This document shows, piece by piece, positions 45,154-55,575 of a stretch of DNA of 64,000 bases. The position numbers and the translations under genes are program-made. The DNA comes from Candidatus Peribacteria bacterium (GTDB lineage Bacteria; Patescibacteriota; Gracilibacteria; Peribacterales; Peribacteraceae): positions 572,146 to 636,145 of the forward strand of contig CP082927.1 of assembly GCA_023038255.1 (NCBI GenBank), given 5' to 3'. Under the pieces are notes generated by a model that saw only the letters and a program-made list of their open reading frames with translations, searched no databases and was not told the DNA's origin. How positions within the stretch are numbered: position 1 is the first letter of the stretch; every line of letters starts with the position of its first letter.

Positions 45154-45663
45154 ATGGAAATTATTGAGACCCTCGGCATTGACTGGCAGCTTCTGCTGGC
45201 CCAGATCATCAACTTCGGCATCGTGCTCGTCCTTCTTATGAAGTTCGTGTACAAGCCGCTCCTCCGTGTCATCGACGCCCGGCGTGATGCCATCCGTCGT
45301 TCCATGGAAGAAGCAGCGGAAATCGACCGTCAGAACAAGAAGATGGAAGAGACCCGCAAAGAAAAACTTCAACTGGCCGACAAAGAGGCTGGAGCAATTC
45401 TGGAACGCGCTAAGCAAGAAGCGGATGCTCTACGCGCCGATACGGTTATCAATGCAAACAAAGAAGCTGAGCAGATTATTGCCAAGGGCGAAAAGCAGCT
45501 CGAACAGGAGCGTGCACGCGTCTTTGGAGAAGTACAGGAAGCGATGACTGCTTCCATCATTAAGCTGTCTGAAGAAATCATCCGCCGCGAATTCACGAAG
45601 GAAGACCAGGCACGCCTGATGAAGCACATTGAAAAAGAACTTCCCGCTCTCATGAAACTATGA
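45154..45663 (+). CDS. atpF: ATP synthase Fo subunit b
   Basis: Peripheral-stalk subunit of 169 aa: an N-terminal membrane helix (LLLAQIINFGIVLVLLMKFV), then a long charged coiled-coil (IDARRDAIRRSMEEAAEIDR onward) reaching F1. Its last 4 bp overlap the start of atpH. Confidence 0.95.
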   Translation: MEIIETLGIDWQLLLAQIINFGIVLVLLMKFVYKPLLRVIDARRDAIRRSMEEAAEIDRQNKKMEETRKEKLQLADKEAGAILERAKQEADALRADTVINANKEAEQIIAKGEKQLEQERARVFGEVQEAMTASIIKLSEEIIRREFTKEDQARLMKHIEKELPALMKL

Positions 45664-46080
45664 AGATCAAGCCCGAGCACATTGCACAGGCCCTTGCCGA
45701 TCTGAGTCTGACCATTCCTCAGGAGCAATTCTCTGATGAAGTGGATAGCGCCCTCATGTATATGCGTCAGAACAGTCCCGGTAAATCCATCCGCCAGTTT
45801 CCCTACGTTCTTGAGCGCGTTCTTCGCCGCAAAGGTCGAATGTTTTCGGCCGTTCTCTCTACGCCGACCGGGGAGCCGGGAGAACATGCGACAGCTATCC
45901 AGAAAATCCTGGAAAACCATTTCAAGCATGAAGTCGAACTCGACGTTGTTGCCGATCCTTCACTGATTGGAGGTGCCGTGCTGCGCGTTCAGGATGAACT
46001 CTTTGACCTCAGTGCTGCAGGCGCACTCGAACTCCTGCGTTCCTATCTCGTCTCACATTCACATCATTCCACACCCTCAC

Positions 46081-46094
<14 letters not shown>
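45660..46094 (+). CDS. atpH: ATP synthase F1 subunit delta
   Basis: Peripheral-stalk subunit joining b to the top of F1. At 144 aa it is shorter than the usual 175-180 because the N-terminal helical domain is trimmed. The C-terminal domain shows the typical [10 protein letters not shown] strand, [34 protein letters not shown]. It overlaps atpA by 14 bp, which suggests translational coupling. Identification rests on position and the late GG-x-VLR motif. Confidence 0.82.
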
Positions 46095-47643
<1,549 letters not shown>

Positions 47644-47672
47644 TACCAGTATTTCACTCCTGACATCTTTCC

Positions 47673-48608
47673 ATGGGACGAAATCTCCGCGATATCCGGC
47701 AGAAAATTAAGGCGACCAAGTCGACCAAGCAGGTCACGAAGGCACTGGAAATGGTGTCTGGAGCCAAAATGCGCCGTGCCGTCCAGAATGCCCAGCAGTT
47801 GCGCCGTTACGCTCTCCATGCGTGGCGCATTCTACAATCTGTTGGAAAGATTCACGTGCAGGATCATCCGTTTTTGGCCCGCCATCCAGTTAAGAAAGTA
47901 CTGGCTATCATGTTTACCTCGGATCGTGGTTTGTGTGGAAGCCTGAATGCTCAAGTGTTCCGTACATCCAATCAGTATCTGCAGGGCCTGGAAAAGCTCT
48001 CCAGTTTTGAAAAGATCGATTACATTACCGTCGGTCGCAAAGGGAATCTCTTTTTGCTCCGTCAGAATAAAAACGTGATTGCGACCTTCCCGGCGCTCTC
48101 CAACCACCCGACATTCAAAGACGTTCTGCCCATTGCACGTCTGGCCGAGCAGAGCTTTCTTTCCGGTGAATATGATCACGTCGTGCTGCTCTATACCGAT
48201 TTCATCTCGCCCTTGGTGCAGGAAACCGCAGTGAAGGTCCTCCTTCCATTCTCCCGCAGCGAAATGCGCGATATGGTCACAAACATGCTCCTGAACCGCC
48301 GCATTTCCAAGGAGCAGAAGGAAATGAATGAAGAGCCGGTGGAAGATGTTTTGGAATACAAATTCGAGCCGTCCAAAGAAGAAGTGCTCAACACTATTCT
48401 TCCGCAGCTTACCGAAATTCAGATTTTCCAGGCCGTGCTTGAATCCGTTGCCTCCGAACACTCCGCCCGCATGATCGCCATGAGAAGCGCCACCGATAAC
48501 GCATCGGATATCATCGATGATCTGACACTGATGTATAACCAGACACGTCAGACCAACATTACGGCAGAACTCTCGGAACTCTCAGCCAGTAAGGCTGCGT
48601 TGGATTAA
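47673..48608 (+). CDS. atpG: ATP synthase F1 subunit gamma
   Basis: Rotating central shaft, 311 aa. The N-terminal helix (NLRDIRQKIKATKSTKQVTKALEMVSGAKM, read in parts), the Rossmann-like middle (VLAIMFTSDRGLCGSLNAQV) and the C-terminal helix (ARMIAMRSATDNASDIIDDLTLMYN, in parts, then RQTNITAEL) are all conserved. An insert of about 20 acidic residues (SKEQKEMNEEPVEDVLEYKF) precedes the last domain. It is the last gene of the operon. Confidence 0.96.
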   Translation: MGRNLRDIRQKIKATKSTKQVTKALEMVSGAKMRRAVQNAQQLRRYALHAWRILQSVGKIHVQDHPFLARHPVKKVLAIMFTSDRGLCGSLNAQVFRTSNQYLQGLEKLSSFEKIDYITVGRKGNLFLLRQNKNVIATFPALSNHPTFKDVLPIARLAEQSFLSGEYDHVVLLYTDFISPLVQETAVKVLLPFSRSEMRDMVTNMLLNRRISKEQKEMNEEPVEDVLEYKFEPSKEEVLNTILPQLTEIQIFQAVLESVASEHSARMIAMRSATDNASDIIDDLTLMYNQTRQTNITAELSELSASKAALD

Positions 48609-48633
48609 AACGAAATAGGATTGCGAATCGGAT

Positions 48634-48720
48634 GGTGCCGCCGCCCGGACTTGAACCGGGAAGACCTTTTACGGTCAGGAGATTTTAAGTCTCCCGTGTT
48701 TACCGTTTCACCACAGCGGC
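48634..48720 (-). tRNA. tRNA-Leu (anticodon UAA), CCA encoded
   Basis: An 87-nt class II tRNA. The acceptor GCCGCTG pairs with CGGCGGC, followed by ACCA. The anticodon arm is GGAGA-CTTAAAA-TCTCC, the variable arm is a long hairpin (TGACCGTAAAAGGTCT), and the T-arm CCGGG-TTCAAGT form is canonical. Confidence 0.95.
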
Positions 48721-48811
48721 TTGGATAAGGAAATGAAACCTGAAAGAAGTATAAACAGGAATAAGCCTCTATCATAGTCTATTCCTCTTCTCTTCACTGT
48801 AACTCCTGCCC

Positions 48812-50203
48812 TTAAATCGGCAGTGTTCCCATCTTCGTCTTCGGTGCATCGTTTTCTTTGCGATGCTCGCCGACTTCCATCGGTTTGCCCGTCGTCGGAT
48901 CCACTTCCTGCGCGGTGATAATCAGACGGCGTAAGGTTGTTCCAACGGGCGTACAGGTCATCAGAGTCGCTGTGCGCTTGCTGACCGGCTGATCCAGTAC
49001 CGAAACATCACTTGGTCTGATTTCCTTTTTACCCTCAATCACGTAGCGGAATTTATCACCGCCGTAGTAGACCCAGTATTCGTCACCGACATTCAATTCG
49101 CCAAGGCGTGCGAAGATCGATTTAAATTTACCAGGTGCCCATGGGAAGTAAGAGCTATGACCGGTTACAAAGAAGTTTCCCGCCTGCCCCGGACGTGCGG
49201 TGCCCGGATAGTGCACAACACCGTCCTGCAGCGCGCTTTGAATATCCTCTTCCAGCGCAGCCCAATCTTCTTTGAGGAGATCAGCATTTGACGGCACTTC
49301 AATCGGGACATTCAGATTGAGTTTCGGGATAATCAATCGGTTTTCCGGCGGGCCGACTTCCGGCAAAAATGCCGTCAGGTCACCGCCATCACCTCCTGCG
49401 ACTGCAAGAGAGGGGACATGCTTGAGCTTTTCTGAGAGTGAATCTGTTGCATCTGCCAGCTGTTTGCCGGACGTAACGTCTGTAAGAGGAGTCACATACG
49501 ACTGTGCAATCGACCAGAAGCTCTGGAAGTTGAGTGATACGAACAGGACCACAAAGAGTGAGGCAAATGTGCCGCCGAAACGGACAGTATCGAGCAGAAA
49601 AAGTGTGCCGCGGCCGTACTGCTTCGGTTCGTTCTTTCTGCCCGGAACCCACACAGGCTGTGTCAGGAAAGACCACAGACGGATTGTTCCGTTCTTGCAG
49701 GACGCGAGGATCGTGCGGCTCGCCTGAATACTATCCACAATACTTGCCTGGTACTGACGTGAGCCCTCCGACAGCAAATCATTGGTCACTGCAAACATCT
49801 GGCCGCGTACATCGTTCCAGACATGTGCTGCATCCGCGACTTCTTCCTCACTGAAATTTTCATCCGTCCCTGCAAGCATTGCCGCAATCGGATCATGAAT
49901 GACACTGCGGACCGGTTCCTCTTCGTATTCTTTCTCGGGAGTCGCTTCAACGATCTCCTCGGAGACTGTAAGCATCTGCGCCGTATCGTGCTCCGTATCT
50001 TCAACTGCAGTCCACGGGAGCGTCAGGCTTTTTTCCAGCTCTGCGGAATACCAGAGACCTTCTTCCATATCATTGAAGGATTGCTCTGTACGCACAGCAC
50101 GGAACATCTCTTCTTTCGGGTCGTGCGGGCGGGCGCCCGGGAGAATAATATTCCCGTCGCTGTCGACTGTGGCCCGGTGGTTGGCGTCATGTGAAGGTAT
50201 CAA
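48812..50203 (-). CDS. sortase with a long cytoplasmic N-terminal region
   Basis: A 463-aa membrane transpeptidase. Residues 1-200 are cytoplasmic, acidic and of unknown function. One membrane helix (about 208-228) is followed by a linker and a sortase domain from about 290 (RLIIPKLNLNVPIE). The catalytic residues are His349 (FVTGHSSY), Cys417 (LMTCTP) and Arg425 or Arg426 (TTLRRLII). It should cut sorting signals such as the ETGP motifs at 29175-31375. The start is a TTG at 50203, directly behind TATACT at 50207-50212; a downstream start cannot be excluded. Confidence 0.85.
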   Translation of the reverse strand: MIPSHDANHRATVDSDGNIILPGARPHDPKEEMFRAVRTEQSFNDMEEGLWYSAELEKSLTLPWTAVEDTEHDTAQMLTVSEEIVEATPEKEYEEEPVRSVIHDPIAAMLAGTDENFSEEEVADAAHVWNDVRGQMFAVTNDLLSEGSRQYQASIVDSIQASRTILASCKNGTIRLWSFLTQPVWVPGRKNEPKQYGRGTLFLLDTVRFGGTFASLFVVLFVSLNFQSFWSIAQSYVTPLTDVTSGKQLADATDSLSEKLKHVPSLAVAGGDGGDLTAFLPEVGPPENRLIIPKLNLNVPIEVPSNADLLKEDWAALEEDIQSALQDGVVHYPGTARPGQAGNFFVTGHSSYFPWAPGKFKSIFARLGELNVGDEYWVYYGGDKFRYVIEGKKEIRPSDVSVLDQPVSKRTATLMTCTPVGTTLRRLIITAQEVDPTTGKPMEVGEHRKENDAPKTKMGTLPI

Positions 50204-50206
50204 GAC

Positions 50207-50212
50207 AGTATA
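50207..50212 (-). promoter_or_regulatory. -10 of the sortase gene
   Basis: Minus-strand TATACT. Only 3 bases separate it from the TTG start at 50203, closer than at other genes. The transcript may begin at or just inside the codon. Confidence 0.4.
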
Positions 50213-50284
50213 GCGGAAATCGTGACTTTTTGCACGGGGAAGAGACAGTGTAACACAGATGGAAAACAGGCGATGTACAGTATG

Positions 50285-51385
50285 TTAGACACCCTGCGTC
50301 ATAACGCCACCTCCGACGACTTCCTGGCCTCTGTAAAGGACCAATGACTGACCGGGGGCAATGAGGTTTTCGTGGCCGGAAAAAGAAAATACACCCTTAT
50401 TTCCAGTATACGTCAATGTTCCATTTTTGCGGGCAGACAGCGAACGCACACGGCACTCGAAGGTTGTCGGTTCATGCTCAGGCGGCTGCCACGACACCCA
50501 GTGAATATGTTCGAGCTCTACGCCGTTAATTCTCTGTGCGCCCTGCTCATCAACAATCAGTTCATTCGTCTCCACATTTTTGGATACAACTTCCAGCGGA
50601 ATGGTCAGTCCACCAATGCCAAGTCCACGACGCTGTCCAATCGTATAGAGCGGCAATCCTGCATGTGTTCCCACAACTGTCCCGTCCTTCCGGACAATAC
50701 GTCCTGGTTCAATGGCATCCGGGAGATAGCGCTTCAGGAATTCTGCGGGAGATTTTTCCGGGAAGAAACACAGGTCCTGACTCTCGCGATACTCTTCATC
50801 AAACGGAACGCCAAAATGTGCAGCGAGTCCGTACACATCACTTTTCTGCATGCCGCCGAGCGGGAACATCACCACGGACAGCTGTTCCTGTGTGAGTCCG
50901 TACAGATAATAACTCTGGTCTTTCGTACTGTCGGTCGCTTCCAGTAGCAAACGCCTGACTGTTCCATCGTTACACTCCTCCGTCGCAACGCGGGCGTAAT
51001 GTCCGGTCGCAAGTTTCTCGCAGCCGTATTCTTTCATAATTTCAAGCAACTTCCCGAACTTGATGGTGCGGTTGCAGCGGATACAGGGATTCGGGGTCAG
51101 ACCTTTCCGGAAGCCATCCAGAAACGGATCAACGACCTCTTCCTTAAATTCTTTTTCAAGATCGATGATGTGATACGGAATGCCGAGCGTCATCGCCGTC
51201 GCGCGTGCCCTTGATGCTGTCTGAGCGTTACAGCACTTGCTGGGGAGAATCTGTGCAATGCTTGGCGCGAGCGGATCAGTCCACAGCGTGAAGCGAACAC
51301 CGACCAGTTCGTGCCCCTGTTCTTTGAGCATGTGTGCGACGACACTGCTGTCTATTCCGCCAGAGAGGGCAACGAGAATTTTCAT
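50285..51385 (-). CDS. mnmA: tRNA-specific 2-thiouridylase MnmA
   Basis: Adds sulphur to U34 of tRNA-Lys, -Glu and -Gln. The 366-aa enzyme has the PP-loop SGGIDSSV (residues 8-15), the first catalytic cysteine in NPCIRCNR, the second in SQDLCFFPEK, and the C-terminal beta-barrel (RRGLGIGGLTIPLEVV). An extra Cys pair (KCCNAQTA) sits near residue 52. TAGAAT lies 9 bases before the ATG. Confidence 0.96.
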   Translation of the reverse strand: MKILVALSGGIDSSVVAHMLKEQGHELVGVRFTLWTDPLAPSIAQILPSKCCNAQTASRARATAMTLGIPYHIIDLEKEFKEEVVDPFLDGFRKGLTPNPCIRCNRTIKFGKLLEIMKEYGCEKLATGHYARVATEECNDGTVRRLLLEATDSTKDQSYYLYGLTQEQLSVVMFPLGGMQKSDVYGLAAHFGVPFDEEYRESQDLCFFPEKSPAEFLKRYLPDAIEPGRIVRKDGTVVGTHAGLPLYTIGQRRGLGIGGLTIPLEVVSKNVETNELIVDEQGAQRINGVELEHIHWVSWQPPEHEPTTFECRVRSLSARKNGTLTYTGNKGVFSFSGHENLIAPGQSLVLYRGQEVVGGGVMTQGV

Positions 51386-51394
51386 GGAGCGACT

Positions 51395-51400
51395 ATTCTA
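51395..51400 (-). promoter_or_regulatory. -10 of mnmA
   Basis: Minus-strand TAGAAT directly preceded by TG, 9 bases before the ATG at 51385. Confidence 0.45.
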
Positions 51401-51444
51401 CAAGAAAGCACGGCATATTTCTCGACAGAAAACCGATAAATCAT

Positions 51445-51450
51445 TAGAAT
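51445..51450 (+). promoter_or_regulatory. -10 of the 51458 gene
   Basis: TAGAAT ending 7 bases before the ATG at 51458. It is divergent from mnmA. Confidence 0.45.
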
Positions 51451-51457
51451 CCGGCAT

Positions 51458-52525
51458 ATGACTCAATTAAAAGACTTTATCGCCCACGCGCGCAAGAAAG
51501 GAATGGATCATTCGACCATTCGCATGCTTCTTTTGTCCGCCGGATGGAAGGAAAAGGACATTGCGGAGGCTGTCACCGAAGAAAGCCTCGATATGCCGAT
51601 TCCGCTCCCGACTGACGGAGGAGGTGCCCGTGACGCTTTTTTCCATCTGCTGACCTTCGTATCGCTGTATACGACTGTCATCAGCACCATCATCCTGTTT
51701 TTCACGTACATCAACCACCTATTCCCGGACGCAGCACTTGAGCAGTATCCGACGGATACCACATGGATGGGCTCAACCATCCGCTGGTCTATTGCCGCTA
51801 TTATCGTGTCCTACCCGCTGTTCATCTGGATCTCACGGATTCTGGTGAAAGAAATGAGTACACACACGGAAAAAGCAGTCAGTGGTGTGCGCCGCTGGCT
51901 CACCTATTTCACATTGTTTGTGACCGCCTCTGCGCTGATGGGTGATGTAATCACCCTCATTTTCTATCTCCTCGAAGGAGAGCTCTCCATTCGATTCCTC
52001 CTCAAGGTCTTTGTTGTTCTTGCCGTTGCAGGCACTGTCTTCCTCTATTACTTCCTGTCACTGCGCACACAGCCAAAGACTACGCAGGCATCAGGCCTGA
52101 ATAAGCTTTTCCTCACGATTGCAACCGCGATTGTTGGTGTTGCTGTCGTCTGGGGCATTGTCCTCGCAGGATCGCCAGGCGCTGAGCGCGAGCGCAAGTT
52201 TGATGACCGCCGTGTCGAGGATCTGCGTGCTATTCAGAATGAAATCACGAATATTGCCTATGGCAATAAGCCAATACGCCCGGACGCTCCCGTTGTTGCT
52301 ATTCCAAAGACACTTCAGGAAATCAGCGACCAGGCAGTCTATCAGAAATTGAACCTGACTGATCCGGAAACAGGCGCTTCTTACATTTATAACGTTCAGA
52401 GTGCCACTAAGTATCAGCTCTGTGCCACGTTCTCCTTTGAGCGCGATCTCAGTTACGACATCTTCTGGAACCATCCCGCAGGCGAACACTGTTTCGACCT
52501 GGATGCAGCAGAAACCACTCGGTAG
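51458..52525 (+). CDS. DUF5671-like membrane protein
   Basis: A 355-aa protein. The N-terminal 45 residues form a small helical domain (IAHARKKGMDHSTIRMLLLSAGWKEKDI, in parts). Six membrane helices follow (residues 60-225), matching the DUF5671 pattern (FFHLLTFVSLYTTVISTIIL). The C-terminal 120 residues are extracytoplasmic, with ERERKFDDRRVEDLRAIQNE and a cupin-like tail containing two Cys. This layout is common in Patescibacteria, with no known function. A hairpin with a T-rich run at 52534-52590 follows. Confidence 0.75.
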   Translation: MTQLKDFIAHARKKGMDHSTIRMLLLSAGWKEKDIAEAVTEESLDMPIPLPTDGGGARDAFFHLLTFVSLYTTVISTIILFFTYINHLFPDAALEQYPTDTTWMGSTIRWSIAAIIVSYPLFIWISRILVKEMSTHTEKAVSGVRRWLTYFTLFVTASALMGDVITLIFYLLEGELSIRFLLKVFVVLAVAGTVFLYYFLSLRTQPKTTQASGLNKLFLTIATAIVGVAVVWGIVLAGSPGAERERKFDDRRVEDLRAIQNEITNIAYGNKPIRPDAPVVAIPKTLQEISDQAVYQKLNLTDPETGASYIYNVQSATKYQLCATFSFERDLSYDIFWNHPAGEHCFDLDAAETTR

Positions 52526-52533
52526 TCTTAAAA

Positions 52534-52590
52534 GTCATATTTGAGCTCCTTTTAAATCAGGGGCTCGATATGACAGTCTTTCTGTTTTTC
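52534..52590 (+). terminator. terminator of the 51458 gene
   Basis: GTCATAT-TTGAGC (52534-52546) pairs with GCTCG-ATATGAC (52563-52574) and is followed by a T-rich run. Confidence 0.5.
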
Positions 52591-52592
52591 AG

Positions 52593-52598
52593 TATCAT
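52593..52598 (+). promoter_or_regulatory. -10 of prfA
   Basis: TATCAT ending 6 bases before the ATG at 52605, with ATGACA 17 bases upstream as a -35. Confidence 0.5.
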
Positions 52599-52604
52599 CT
52601 CTTC

Positions 52605-53666
52605 ATGATCGAGCAGCTAAAAACACTGGCACAGGAATACGATTCGTTGCAAGCCTCCCTGCAACAGGAAGCCGTGTATAACGATCCTGCAAAAGTTGCT
52701 TCTATCAGCAAAAAACTTGCCTCCCTTGAAACCGCACACCGCCTCTATGAAGAGTATAGGAAGTGCGAACAGTCTCTGAAAGACACAACGGAGATGAAAC
52801 AAGATCCGGAGATGCACAGTCTCGCAGTCGAAGAAGAGACGCAGATCACGAAGAAGCTGAAAGAGCTGGAAGCGGAAATACAGGTGGCACTCGTTCCGAA
52901 AAATGAAATCGATGAGCGCAACGCCATTCTGGAAATCCGTGCAGGAACAGGAGGGGAAGAGGCATCACTGTTTGCGGCGGAATTGATGCGCATGTATCTC
53001 CGTTTTGCAGAAACGCAGGGCTGGACAACGGAACTGATTGATAAATCCGATACGGACGGCGGCGGCGTGAAAGAAGTGATTATGAAAATAGGAGGAGCCG
53101 ATGTGTATGGACACCTGAAATTTGAAGCGGGTGTTCACCGTGTGCAGCGTATTCCTGCGACAGAAAACAAAGGACGCGTACACACGTCCGCAGCATCTGT
53201 TGCGGTGCTGCCCGAAGCGGAAGAAACGGATATTGTCATCCGAGCGGAAGACCTGCGTATTGATACCTACCGTTCCGGTGGGGCAGGGGGTCAGCACGTG
53301 AATAAAACAGATTCTGCTGTTCGTATTACGCACATCCCGACCGGTGTTGTGGTGAGCAGTCAGAACGAACGTAGCCAGATTAAAAACCGTGCGTATTGTA
53401 TGAATGTTCTGCGCACCAGACTTTTTGCGGCACAGGAAGAAAAGCGCGCGTCTGAACTCGGGAATCTCCGTTCGTCACAAATCGGAACCGGAGATCGCGG
53501 GGAAAAAATCCGTACGTACAATTTTCCGCAGGATCGCCTGACGGATCACCGCATCAATCAGAGTTTCCATAATCTCCCGGGAATTATGGAAGGGGATATT
53601 GGTGAAATTATCAATGCTCTGCGTGCATACGAAACAGAGATGCTGATGAAAGGAGCACAGGAATAA
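52605..53666 (+). CDS. prfA: peptide chain release factor 1
   Basis: Terminates translation at UAA and UAG. The 353-aa protein carries the catalytic GGQ (228-230), and the codon-recognition tripeptide is PAT (IPATENKGRVHTSA), the RF1 type rather than the RF2 SPF. Length is normal. RF2 lies outside the window but must exist, because TGA is used as a stop here. It ends 1 bp from convergent folD. Confidence 0.96.
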   Translation: MIEQLKTLAQEYDSLQASLQQEAVYNDPAKVASISKKLASLETAHRLYEEYRKCEQSLKDTTEMKQDPEMHSLAVEEETQITKKLKELEAEIQVALVPKNEIDERNAILEIRAGTGGEEASLFAAELMRMYLRFAETQGWTTELIDKSDTDGGGVKEVIMKIGGADVYGHLKFEAGVHRVQRIPATENKGRVHTSAASVAVLPEAEETDIVIRAEDLRIDTYRSGGAGGQHVNKTDSAVRITHIPTGVVVSSQNERSQIKNRAYCMNVLRTRLFAAQEEKRASELGNLRSSQIGTGDRGEKIRTYNFPQDRLTDHRINQSFHNLPGIMEGDIGEIINALRAYETEMLMKGAQE

Positions 53667-53667
53667 T

Positions 53668-54522
53668 TCAGGACTTTCTTTCCAGCTGTCTCTCTTTCGC
53701 GCGGATGCAATTTTGCAGAAGTGAGGCAACAGTCATCGGGCCGACTCCGCCCGGCACAGGAGTGATTGCGCTTGCTACGTCTTTCACATTTTCAAAATCA
53801 ACATCGCCGACAAGTGTATCGCCGACTCTGTTCATACCCACATCAATCACGACAGCGCCGGGTTTGATCATATCTGCAGTAATAAGATTTGCTTTTCCTG
53901 CTGCGGAAATGACGATATCGCCCTGGAGCGTGTATGAGCGCAGGTCATGTGTGAATTTGTGACACTGGATCAGTGTTGCATTGCGATTTACGAGCATGGT
54001 CCCAAGGGGCTTGCCAACAATATTACTGGCGCCGACAACCACTGCACATTTTCCTTCGATCTCAATGCCGTTCTGTTCAAGAAGAGAAATAATTCCTGCA
54101 GGAGTCGCAGGCGGAAGATGTTCGAAGTCACTGGAGAGAAACATTTTCCCGAGATTGTACGCAGTAAAGCCGTCAATGTCTTTGTACGGATCAATCTCCC
54201 GGAACAGAAGGGGCTCATTCTCCTGGAGCATCTGCGGAAGCGGCAATTGCAGAATGTAACCGGTCACATCATCATCCTCATTCAAAGTACGGATTGTTTT
54301 CATCAGCTCATCAAACGTGACACTTGCATCGAAATGAAGATGCTCGCGGCGCATACCGATGTCATCACAGCTCTGGAGTTTTTTACGGATGTAACTGTCG
54401 CTCGCCGGATCGTTGCCGATCTGGATAATCACCAGCTTCGGGTCCAGCTTCTTTACCATCGGTTTCAGCGAGGTGAGAATCTTGTTTGCAAGATCGGTGC
54501 CGGAAAGAATGCGGGCGGACAT
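53668..54522 (-). CDS. folD: methylenetetrahydrofolate dehydrogenase/cyclohydrolase
   Basis: A bifunctional folate enzyme of 284 aa that interconverts 5,10-methylene- and 10-formyl-THF with NADP. The motifs are IGNDPASDSYIRKKLQSC (catalytic Lys with the YxxxK pattern), GYILQLPLP, the NADP loop VVVGASNIVGKPLG and the terminal TPVPGGVGPMTVASLL. TACACT ends 6 bases before the ATG. Confidence 0.97.
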   Translation of the reverse strand: MSARILSGTDLANKILTSLKPMVKKLDPKLVIIQIGNDPASDSYIRKKLQSCDDIGMRREHLHFDASVTFDELMKTIRTLNEDDDVTGYILQLPLPQMLQENEPLLFREIDPYKDIDGFTAYNLGKMFLSSDFEHLPPATPAGIISLLEQNGIEIEGKCAVVVGASNIVGKPLGTMLVNRNATLIQCHKFTHDLRSYTLQGDIVISAAGKANLITADMIKPGAVVIDVGMNRVGDTLVGDVDFENVKDVASAITPVPGGVGPMTVASLLQNCIRAKERQLERKS

Positions 54523-54528
54523 ACGGAA

Positions 54529-54534
54529 AGTGTA
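54529..54534 (-). promoter_or_regulatory. -10 of folD
   Basis: Minus-strand TACACT, exactly 6 bases before the ATG at 54522. Confidence 0.5.
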
Positions 54535-54540
54535 GCGCGC

Positions 54541-55125
54541 TTACGACAGTGTGACGAGTCTCAGGATGTCATCCGCCACAAGCTCCTGTGCGCCGGTTGT
54601 ATCGACCATCGGCAGTGCCAACGTCTGCATACTGCGCACATACCCATCGTAGACACGTCGCTGCAGGGAATCCTGACTCTCCAGCATATCTTTGCTCCCC
54701 CGGCCGTTTACACGCTCCATACAGGTTTCAAAAGAGGGGAGCGCTAGAATCTGCAGATCTGGTTGTATAAAATTTTTGTTCATATTGTCCAGCCATTTCA
54801 CATCCAATCCGAGTGCTTCGCCGTATATCAGCGTGGATAGTGCATAGCGGTCAGAAATAACAGTTTTGCCGCTTTCCAGTGCCGGAAGAATGCCTTCGGC
54901 CACATGCCACGCTCTGTCTGCAGAAAAAAGCATCTGCAGAGCGTCAGCCGGGATAGCTCCCACTGCCAATTGCGCACGGATAAAAGCACCAATGGGGCCA
55001 TCGGTGGGTTCCTGGGTCAGGAGAACATCGTCACCTTTTTCCTTCAAACGCTCCGCCAACAGGGCAGCATGTGTTGTCGTACCGCTTCCGTCGGGGCCCT
55101 CAAGAACTATAAATCTGCCACGCAT
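54541..55125 (-). CDS. tmk: thymidylate kinase
   Basis: Phosphorylates dTMP to dTDP. The 194-aa protein aligns with bacterial Tmk: the DR-Y signature in ISDRYALSTLIYGEALG, the N-terminal P-loop RFIVLEGPDGSGTTTH and TQEPTDGPIGAFIR. The P-loop lysine (GKS/T) is replaced by Thr (GSGTTT), a variant seen in some Tmk-like proteins; whether activity is kept is uncertain. The C-terminal lid is short. TACAAT (55135-55140) lies 9 bases upstream of the ATG. Confidence 0.88.
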   Translation of the reverse strand: MRGRFIVLEGPDGSGTTTHAALLAERLKEKGDDVLLTQEPTDGPIGAFIRAQLAVGAIPADALQMLFSADRAWHVAEGILPALESGKTVISDRYALSTLIYGEALGLDVKWLDNMNKNFIQPDLQILALPSFETCMERVNGRGSKDMLESQDSLQRRVYDGYVRSMQTLALPMVDTTGAQELVADDILRLVTLS

Positions 55126-55134
55126 ACACTCGGA

Positions 55135-55140
55135 ATTGTA
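55135..55140 (-). promoter_or_regulatory. -10 of tmk
   Basis: Minus-strand TACAAT, 9 bases before the ATG at 55125. It lies next to the divergent TATAAT at 55153-55158 that serves the 55177 gene. Confidence 0.45.
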
Positions 55141-55176
55141 GTGATTTTCCGCTATAATGATAGGATTATTTGGAAC

Positions 55177-55575
55177 ATGCCGACTCCCACCAACACCTCC
55201 ATCGGCGCACTCTTTCTCCGCTGGTATCTCGTGCAGAGACCGGGGGAAATTGTCCGTGAGTACGTGGCGTATGCGGCAGCGTTCGGATCAATGTTTTCGA
55301 TCATCTTCTTATTGAAGACACTCTTTGCACCGTGGAAGAGTATCCGCGACAGCTACCCGACAAAAGGATTTGATCTCACGGCTATTCTACAAACCCTGAC
55401 GCTGAATATCACAGCCCGTGCCATCGGATGCATCATCCGCCTCGGTGCATTGGTGTTCGGTGCTCTTCTGCAGGCTGCGCTCTTCGCGGGCTTCTCGCTC
55501 TACATTCTTCTGTGGCTGGTGTTTCCGTTGGTCGCCTTCCTTGCCATTCCATTCCTTGTCTACGTCTCGCTCTAA
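55177..55575 (+). CDS. small membrane protein preceding the Clp-like ATPase
   Basis: A 132-aa protein beginning MPTPTNTSIGALFLRWYLVQ, with an amphipathic start, one helix at about 30-48 (AAAFGSMFSIIFLLKTLF) and a long hydrophobic region at 85-132 forming two more helices. No family is recognised. It ends directly before the membrane-anchored AAA+ gene (1 bp gap) and is surely cotranscribed, so the two may form one membrane complex. TATAAT is at 55153-55158. Confidence 0.7.
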   Translation: MPTPTNTSIGALFLRWYLVQRPGEIVREYVAYAAAFGSMFSIIFLLKTLFAPWKSIRDSYPTKGFDLTAILQTLTLNITARAIGCIIRLGALVFGALLQAALFAGFSLYILLWLVFPLVAFLAIPFLVYVSL

